Assembly (NCBI RefSeq): GCF_943193015.1
Contig: NZ_CALPCM010000060.1
Coordinates: 1 to 9,898 of the forward strand
Reading direction: 5' to 3'
From: Hominisplanchenecus_A murintestinalis
Lineage (GTDB): Bacteria; Bacillota; Clostridia; Lachnospirales; Lachnospiraceae
Length of the DNA: 9,898 nucleotides
Position numbers and translations under genes: made by a program
Shown: in pieces, positions 5,034 to 9,898 of the stretch
How positions within the stretch are numbered: position 1 is the first letter of the stretch
How the letters are laid out: each line of letters starts with the position of its first letter
The notes under the pieces: model-generated
The model's database searches: none
Seen by the model: the letters and a program-made list of their open reading frames with translations, nothing else
Told to the model about the DNA's origin: nothing

Positions 5034-8000
5034 ATGAAGATGAAATGGAGACAGTGCCTGGCGGGGCTGTTGGCAGGGGCTTTGACAATAACCGGAATTC
5101 CGTTCTCCGGTGGCGGGGCGTTTATGGTAAGAGCGGCGCTGCAGGCAGATGAGGAGATGAATCTGCAGTACAGATACCGTCCGGTGGACGAAAAGACGAT
5201 TACGGTAGATACAGATGTGCCGGGAAACAGGCAGAGACCTGATAAACCGCTTACAAACCTTATTTCCAGGTCCGGCTATATGCTGACGGAAAATCTGGGA
5301 GCAGTATCCGGAAAGAATATTTATTTCAGCCTGGAAGGGCAGAAACTCCTGGGGTCTGTCCGTTATCTCTCCGCGGTTCCAAGGGGAGCTATCAAAAAAT
5401 GCAGGCTGTGGGTATCAACTGCAGACCGGGAACCAAAGGATATTGATGAGTCTGGCTGGCTTCTGGTTTACGAGACGGAAGGAGATGGATGGGCTGCCCA
5501 TTCTGAAGAAGGAAATAATAGTCATGAAGCCAGATTCCGGCAGGCGCAGATGGCGCGCCATGTGCGCCTGGAAGTGCTTGAGACATATGGAAACGGCACG
5601 ACAGACGCCAATAAATTTATATCAGGGGAGCGGGTGTATATCAATGAAGCAGGCCGTATTGACCAGCAGGAGACTACTGTGAATGTTGCCTTAAACCGCA
5701 GCCTGGAAGATGGAGATGCGTCTGTAAGGGCTTATACCGGGGGGAATGGGCTGAATTCCATTAACGGGGGAGGAAACAATGAGTTTGGGGAAAACGCAGA
5801 AGATGATAAGGACTACTGGAAACCGACGTCTCATGTTGACGGGAGCGGGGATGTAAACTACATTATCTATGATTTACATGCTACGGAAACCAGGATTTCC
5901 GGTATCAGTCTCAGATGGCATGAAAAGGAATGGGCGAGTGCATACACGATAGAGACTTCCGATACATGTACGCTCGGAAATGACAGCGATATCACAGGAG
6001 TAAACATGGGCGACCATTCTGTTCCGGCAGACAGCCTGGCGGACAGCGGAGACTGGAAAACGGTGGTAGACTTTGACAGAGGGATTCGGGATAGCAGCAG
6101 CGACGCACAAGGGCTGGTCCAGCCTTTGGATGAGTTTACGCCTGACAATGAAACGTATAGGCTGGAGCGCACAGCGTTAAAAAGATATGTGCGCCTGATG
6201 ATAAAGGATGCGAACCGGAGCCCGGACGTGCGCTCGGGCGGCGCTCTTCGGGAGATTCAGATATGGGGAAGCCGCTGGAAGGTAGCGGAAGCGGAAAATG
6301 TGGCCGTGGGGATAAACGGCAGGTATGCCGACGGGAGAAAAGGCTCTACGGTAATTGCCGGATATTCAGGAGCAGATACTTATGAAGCCGGCGGAAAAAA
6401 GGTCATTCATAGTGTGAACTATGCTGTCGATGGGCAGATGCCGGATGGCATTGGAAGTGATGAATACTGGATGCCTGCAGTGCGCAGTGAGAGCGGCGGC
6501 AAAGGCGTGAATATGCGGGAAGGGGATAAAGCATACCTTATCCTGGACTTGGGCGAAGGTACGGTAACGGATATTCAGTCGATGCGGATTAAGTGGTTCG
6601 GACTAAATTCTGCGAACAGATGCCAGGTATGGACGGCAGATACCTATGTTCCGCCAGTGGGGAACGACAACCTGGAAGGAGCGGGCGGAAACATCATTTT
6701 TGACGGAGACTGGGAAGCGGTGGCGACAGCGGCAGATGTAAGCTCTCAGAGCAGCGATAAGCAGCTGGAGTTCCGGGAAGAAGATTATGTGACAAAGCAG
6801 TTGAAACGCTATGTCCGTTTCGACATTTCAGAGCTGAACGCACATGCAGCTACAGATTTGGGCCCGAATGCGGCGATCAGTGAAATTGAAATCATGGGAT
6901 TTCGGAAAGCAGACGAAACCGGAGAAATACATCTGACAGTAGAAGAACCATCGTATGGCGCGTCTATGGACAGGACAGACGCCTATCCGGCAGTTGGAGA
7001 TGAAGGCGACTATATAGTGGAAGATACAAAATGGGCGCTGACAAGCCAGAAAGGCACAGAACTGCATACCGTGTTTGACACAAAGGCATATACGATGCTG
7101 GTGACTTTGAAAAGCAAGAGCAAATTTACTCAGATGACTACCGTAACCCTGAATGATAATGATACCATGATTGCATATCCATATCCGAACGAGTCAGATG
7201 CAATTGTGAATTATGACGGCAAAGATGGCAATGGGTATAGCTATATGACGGTGTCCTATGATTTCGGGGCGGTAGAGAGTCCTATAGAAGCTTACAACCT
7301 GCTGAAGGCGGAACTCCAGGTGGGCAGAAATGCAGCCGATATGGCATATATAGCCGGAATGGAAAAAGAAGAAGCGTTTCAATTCTATACAAAGAGAAGC
7401 TGGCTGACGTTCAAAGAAGCCTATGATGACGCCGTCTTTCTGGCAGGGCCCGGATATGGGGCAGAGCTGCCGGATGAACCGTCCGATGAAGGGGCGGCGG
7501 ACACGGAAATATACTATCCGAAGAAACGTTATGAACAGGCAAGGGAACGGCTGGAAAGAGAGTACGCTAAAAATGGGGAGAAAGGGCTGAAAGCTGCATC
7601 AAGGGCGGCTATGCTCAGCCTGGACAATGAAGCGGATGAGCCCAAGGTACAGATTGCGGTAGAGCCGGGAGGGCAGACAGTTGAGCTGGATAATGGACAG
7701 ACAGACACGTACAGCTTGAAAAATTGTACCTGGCTGGAGAAAGACAGCGATGCAGAAGCGCCATATCCAAGTCCTTATAAAGATTACCGGGTGAAGATAG
7801 AGGTTGAGACAAAAGAAAAAGCGCTGGAGAAAGACAGTGACAAGGATTTTATCTTCCCGGAGACGGCTTCTGAGAAAAATTTTCTGTATGTAAAAAATGC
7901 AGCGGGTCAGTGGGAGCGTGTGCCGGTCCAGGATATCCTTAGCAGGGAGCTGGACGAGAGCGGAGCGGTTCTGCAGTATATCTATAGCTGCCGGGGATTG

Positions 8001-9734
8001 AAAGAGCCAAAACAGGAACTGGCTGAATATCTGGCATCCCATGAGAGGGAAGAAGAGTTTGAGGAAGACGGCGTAACTGCAAAGTACACCCGTCAGAGCT
8101 GGCAGGCGTACCGCGCGGCGTATGACAGGGCGGTGTCTCTTAATCAGTCTTCCGGTTTGAAAAGGAAACAGGAGGTTTATAAAGAAGCGCTGGACGCGCT
8201 GAAGGCGGTAGTATTGGTGCCAAGGAGCAGTACAATCTGTGAATGTGCAATCGGCAGGATTACTTACAGCGGATTGACAGAAATCGAGCTGACGGCGGCA
8301 GGTGATTCCGCAGGGGAAACAGCGGAGATAATTTTAAATGACAGCACGTCGGTGCTGCATGACAGGTATGACTGCCTGGTACATGACAGCAGTACGGCGC
8401 TGGAGCTGGGGTTTGAACTGGGGAGCGGCGCTGACAATACGGCGGCAGGTGCGTTAACAGAAACGGATGGAAAGACTGTTCTGACTATCACAAAAGCAGG
8501 TGAGGTAAAAGTTAAGATTAGCGCACGTTTCGGTTCCCAGAATGCAGAACCAAAGGTGATCACATTTACCACGATTAGCATGGCTGAGAAAGCAGAAGCA
8601 AGAGAAGAAGCAGAAAAGGCACAGGCAAAAGCGCAGCAGATATATAATACAGGAAACAGGGACGCCAATGGGGCGGCAATCTATACACAGGAGAGCTGGG
8701 AGTCTTTTGTAAGGGCATACAATGGGGCGTCATCGCTGGTGAGCGTAGGTATGGAGAGGCTGAGCTCTGAGCAGTTAAAAGCTGCGAAAGCCGGGTTTGA
8801 CGGTGCGGTAGCCCGCTTGAAAACGAAAGTATTGGCAGCGGCTGAGAAAGCAGCCAGGGACGCACTGGAGAAAGCGGTGGCGAATAACGATAAAGGGCTG
8901 TACACAGAAGCGAGCTGGGCAGAATATGTGAAGATGAAAGAACAGCTCCGGGCAGAACTGGAAAGTGAGCAGCCGGATGCTGAAAAGCTGCAGCAGCTGA
9001 CACAGATGCTGGAAAGGTTTCAGCTGGTAAAGGAACCGACACAGGCAGAGAAGGAACTGGAGGCTGCCAGGGCAAATGCCCGTGCAGTATTAGCGCAGGC
9101 TGTGCAGGATAAGGATAAAGGGTTTTATACGGAAGCGAGCTGGGCAGGGTATGCAGCGCTCAAAAAGCAGCTTCAAGATGCACTGAACAGCCAGAATACA
9201 AGCGCGTCAGAGCTGAATAGGCTGACCGTGGCGCTGGCAGGGTATAAACTCGCCAAAGTCCCCGGCTCCACACCGCCCCCGGCTCCTTCGCCGGTCCCGG
9301 TACAGACTCATGTGAACATTAAAAATGTGAGATACGAGGTGGACGCGAAGAATAAGAAAGCAGCAGTGGCAGTCAAAGGTACAAAAGATGCCAAAAGCAT
9401 TACCATTCAGAAAACCGTAAAAATCAATGGCGTGACTTATAAAGTGGAAAGGATTGGGGCAAATGCATTTAAAGGCTTCAAGAAGCTTATGAGAGTCACA
9501 GTAGGTGAAAATATCAAGACGATTGATAAACAGGCATTTATGAACTGCAAAAAGCTTAAGAAAATTACACTGAACAATGGAAAGCTGCTGAAAAAGATTG
9601 GAAAAGGCGCATTCAAAGGGACCAAAAAGGGACTGACAGTCAAGGCAAAGAAACTGACAAAAACAAAAGCCCGCAAAGCGCTGCTGAAAAAAGTAAAGGG
9701 CGCCGGGGCAAAGAAAGCAAAAGTAACAAAATAG
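5034..9734 (+). CDS. Giant secreted multidomain surface protein (discoidin-like, FIVAR and BspA-type LRR modules)
   Basis: The 1566-residue product begins with a signal peptide: basic start MKMKWRQ, hydrophobic core to about residue 24, likely cleavage after A34 or A38. Approximate modules follow. Residues 70-205, 215-415 and 420-627 are beta-rich and resemble F5/8 type C (discoidin/CBM32-like) domains; each ends in a motif like ARHVRLEVL, KRYVRLMI or KRYVRFDI. Residues 630-750 look Ig-like. Helical FIVAR-type modules lie near 752-865, 992-1063, 1183-1269, 1270-1336 and 1337-1409, each with a YTxxSWxx(Y/F) core. Unassigned beta-rich parts are at 866-990 and 1065-1182. A Pro-rich linker (1411-1424) leads to BspA-type leucine-rich repeats (about 1427-1520) and a Lys-rich end. 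There is no LPXTG motif, no C-terminal membrane anchor and no glycosidase or protease domain I recognise. I infer wall-associated binding of host or dietary glycans or proteins. The function is not known. Confidence 0.9.
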   Translation: MKMKWRQCLAGLLAGALTITGIPFSGGGAFMVRAALQADEEMNLQYRYRPVDEKTITVDTDVPGNRQRPDKPLTNLISRSGYMLTENLGAVSGKNIYFSLEGQKLLGSVRYLSAVPRGAIKKCRLWVSTADREPKDIDESGWLLVYETEGDGWAAHSEEGNNSHEARFRQAQMARHVRLEVLETYGNGTTDANKFISGERVYINEAGRIDQQETTVNVALNRSLEDGDASVRAYTGGNGLNSINGGGNNEFGENAEDDKDYWKPTSHVDGSGDVNYIIYDLHATETRISGISLRWHEKEWASAYTIETSDTCTLGNDSDITGVNMGDHSVPADSLADSGDWKTVVDFDRGIRDSSSDAQGLVQPLDEFTPDNETYRLERTALKRYVRLMIKDANRSPDVRSGGALREIQIWGSRWKVAEAENVAVGINGRYADGRKGSTVIAGYSGADTYEAGGKKVIHSVNYAVDGQMPDGIGSDEYWMPAVRSESGGKGVNMREGDKAYLILDLGEGTVTDIQSMRIKWFGLNSANRCQVWTADTYVPPVGNDNLEGAGGNIIFDGDWEAVATAADVSSQSSDKQLEFREEDYVTKQLKRYVRFDISELNAHAATDLGPNAAISEIEIMGFRKADETGEIHLTVEEPSYGASMDRTDAYPAVGDEGDYIVEDTKWALTSQKGTELHTVFDTKAYTMLVTLKSKSKFTQMTTVTLNDNDTMIAYPYPNESDAIVNYDGKDGNGYSYMTVSYDFGAVESPIEAYNLLKAELQVGRNAADMAYIAGMEKEEAFQFYTKRSWLTFKEAYDDAVFLAGPGYGAELPDEPSDEGAADTEIYYPKKRYEQARERLEREYAKNGEKGLKAASRAAMLSLDNEADEPKVQIAVEPGGQTVELDNGQTDTYSLKNCTWLEKDSDAEAPYPSPYKDYRVKIEVETKEKALEKDSDKDFIFPETASEKNFLYVKNAAGQWERVPVQDILSRELDESGAVLQYIYSCRGLKEPKQELAEYLASHEREEEFEEDGVTAKYTRQSWQAYRAAYDRAVSLNQSSGLKRKQEVYKEALDALKAVVLVPRSSTICECAIGRITYSGLTEIELTAAGDSAGETAEIILNDSTSVLHDRYDCLVHDSSTALELGFELGSGADNTAAGALTETDGKTVLTITKAGEVKVKISARFGSQNAEPKVITFTTISMAEKAEAREEAEKAQAKAQQIYNTGNRDANGAAIYTQESWESFVRAYNGASSLVSVGMERLSSEQLKAAKAGFDGAVARLKTKVLAAAEKAARDALEKAVANNDKGLYTEASWAEYVKMKEQLRAELESEQPDAEKLQQLTQMLERFQLVKEPTQAEKELEAARANARAVLAQAVQDKDKGFYTEASWAGYAALKKQLQDALNSQNTSASELNRLTVALAGYKLAKVPGSTPPPAPSPVPVQTHVNIKNVRYEVDAKNKKAAVAVKGTKDAKSITIQKTVKINGVTYKVERIGANAFKGFKKLMRVTVGENIKTIDKQAFMNCKKLKKITLNNGKLLKKIGKGAFKGTKKGLTVKAKKLTKTKARKALLKKVKGAGAKKAKVTK
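5541..5570. repeat. Near-perfect 30-bp palindrome inside the surface-protein gene
   Basis: The 30-bp segment is self-complementary at 14 of its 15 base pairs. The only mismatch is G5549 opposite G5562. The centre is the 12-bp perfect palindrome ATGGCGCGCCAT (5550-5561), flanked by CAGGCGCA and TGCGCCTG. It encodes residues in the first discoidin-like region and could form a GC-rich hairpin in the mRNA. Confidence 0.7.
8839..9263 (+). repeat. Tandem FIVAR units with a 225-nt period
   Basis: The last two FIVAR modules align with an offset of exactly 225 nt (75 codons). KGLYTEASWAEY at about 8893 corresponds to KGFYTEASWAGY at about 9118, and the 16-nt GAAGCGAGCTGGGCAG is identical at 8907 and 9132. 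The flanking helices are less similar in DNA, so the duplication is not very recent or has been locally corrected. Confidence 0.7.
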
Positions 9735-9779
9735 TAAAGCAAAGTCCTGGGCTGAACTGTTACATCCGGGCTGCTTTTT
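9735..9779 (+). terminator. Probable intrinsic terminator after the surface-protein gene
   Basis: AAAGCA (9736-9741) followed by GTCC(T)GG can pair with CCGGGC then TGCTTT (9766-9777), leaving small bulges and a loop of about 15 nt. The stem runs into TTTTT (9775-9779). The stem is imperfect but the position, directly after the stop codon and before a new promoter, supports it. Confidence 0.45.
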
Positions 9780-9792
9780 ACGGTTTTCAAAG

Positions 9793-9821
9793 TTGATTTA
9801 TGAAACGGGATATGTTATAAT
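9793..9821 (+). promoter_or_regulatory. Strong sigma-A promoter for a gene beyond the window
   Basis: TTGATT (9793-9798) and a perfect TATAAT (9816-9821) are separated by 17 nt, and a TG dinucleotide at 9813-9814 makes an extended -10. This is the best promoter in the window. Transcription should start near 9828 and run right into sequence without a reading frame start visible before the window ends. Confidence 0.75.
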
Positions 9822-9827
9822 TAAACC

Positions 9828-9898
9828 TGAATTATTCACAGCTGTGCCGTGAAAGTGGCTGAAAGCCACATAGTTACTGTATTTAAGCTGCTTATTGC
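9828..9898 (+). promoter_or_regulatory. Structured 5' leader, truncated by the window end
   Basis: Downstream of the promoter, TTCAC (9835-9839) pairs with GTGAA (9849-9853), enclosing part of the palindrome CACAGCTGTG (9837-9846). This is followed at once by a perfect 6-bp hairpin, GTGGCT-GAA-AGCCAC (9855-9869). Two adjacent stems at the start of a transcript suggest a regulatory leader. Because truA is often followed by rplM-rpsI in Firmicutes, an L13-type ribosomal protein leader is one option, but this is inferred from context only. Confidence 0.35.

Noticed and set aside
6110..6129. Inverted repeat around GGCTGG-T-CCAGCC in the surface gene
   Set aside because: Short stem with a single-base centre in coding DNA; within what is expected for a 4.7-kb gene.
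8575..9075. Minus-strand frame of 166 codons opposite the FIVAR region
   Set aside because: Its Pro/Ser/Leu-rich translation simply mirrors the repetitive alanine, glutamate and lysine codons of the surface-protein gene.

Overview
The window looks like chromosomal DNA from a gut-type Clostridia, most likely Lachnospiraceae. The basis is the ecfA1-ecfA2-ecfT-truA cluster typical of Firmicutes, strong AGGAG/GGAGG ribosome binding sites, moderate GC, and a giant secreted protein that combines discoidin-like, FIVAR and BspA-type leucine-rich modules. The genus cannot be fixed from the sequence alone.

Layout. Positions 1-470 are clearly more AT-rich than the rest and hold the C-terminal remnant of a family 92-like glycosyltransferase, probably the edge of a decayed or mobile surface-polysaccharide locus. 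Positions 471-660 are intergenic and carry a good extended -10 promoter. Positions 661-1596 encode a GNAT acetyltransferase with an extra HAD-like N-terminal part. Positions 1651-4149 hold the complete energising module of an ECF vitamin/metal transporter: two ATPases and the transmembrane coupling protein, packed with overlaps or very short gaps. No substrate-binding S component is present, so the module probably serves S components encoded elsewhere. truA (tRNA pseudouridine 38-40 synthase) follows at 4201-4977.

Almost all of the second half (5034-9734) is one gene for a 1566-residue secreted protein. In order it has a signal peptide, three discoidin-like beta-sandwich regions, an Ig-like region, helical FIVAR-type modules interrupted by two unassigned beta-rich regions, a proline-rich linker, BspA-type leucine-rich repeats and a very lysine-rich C-terminus. 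No catalytic domain is recognised, so an adhesion, glycan-binding or scaffolding role is the best inference. After it come a probable intrinsic terminator, a very good sigma-A promoter, and the start of a structured leader for a gene beyond the window.

In Firmicutes the ecfA1-ecfA2-ecfT-truA block usually lies between rplQ and rplM-rpsI. Here a GNAT gene takes the upstream place and the giant surface gene the downstream place. The most interesting points are this rearranged context, a perfect 16-bp palindrome next to a candidate promoter just ahead of the ecf genes, a near-perfect 30-bp palindrome inside the surface-protein gene, and the unassigned domains of that protein.
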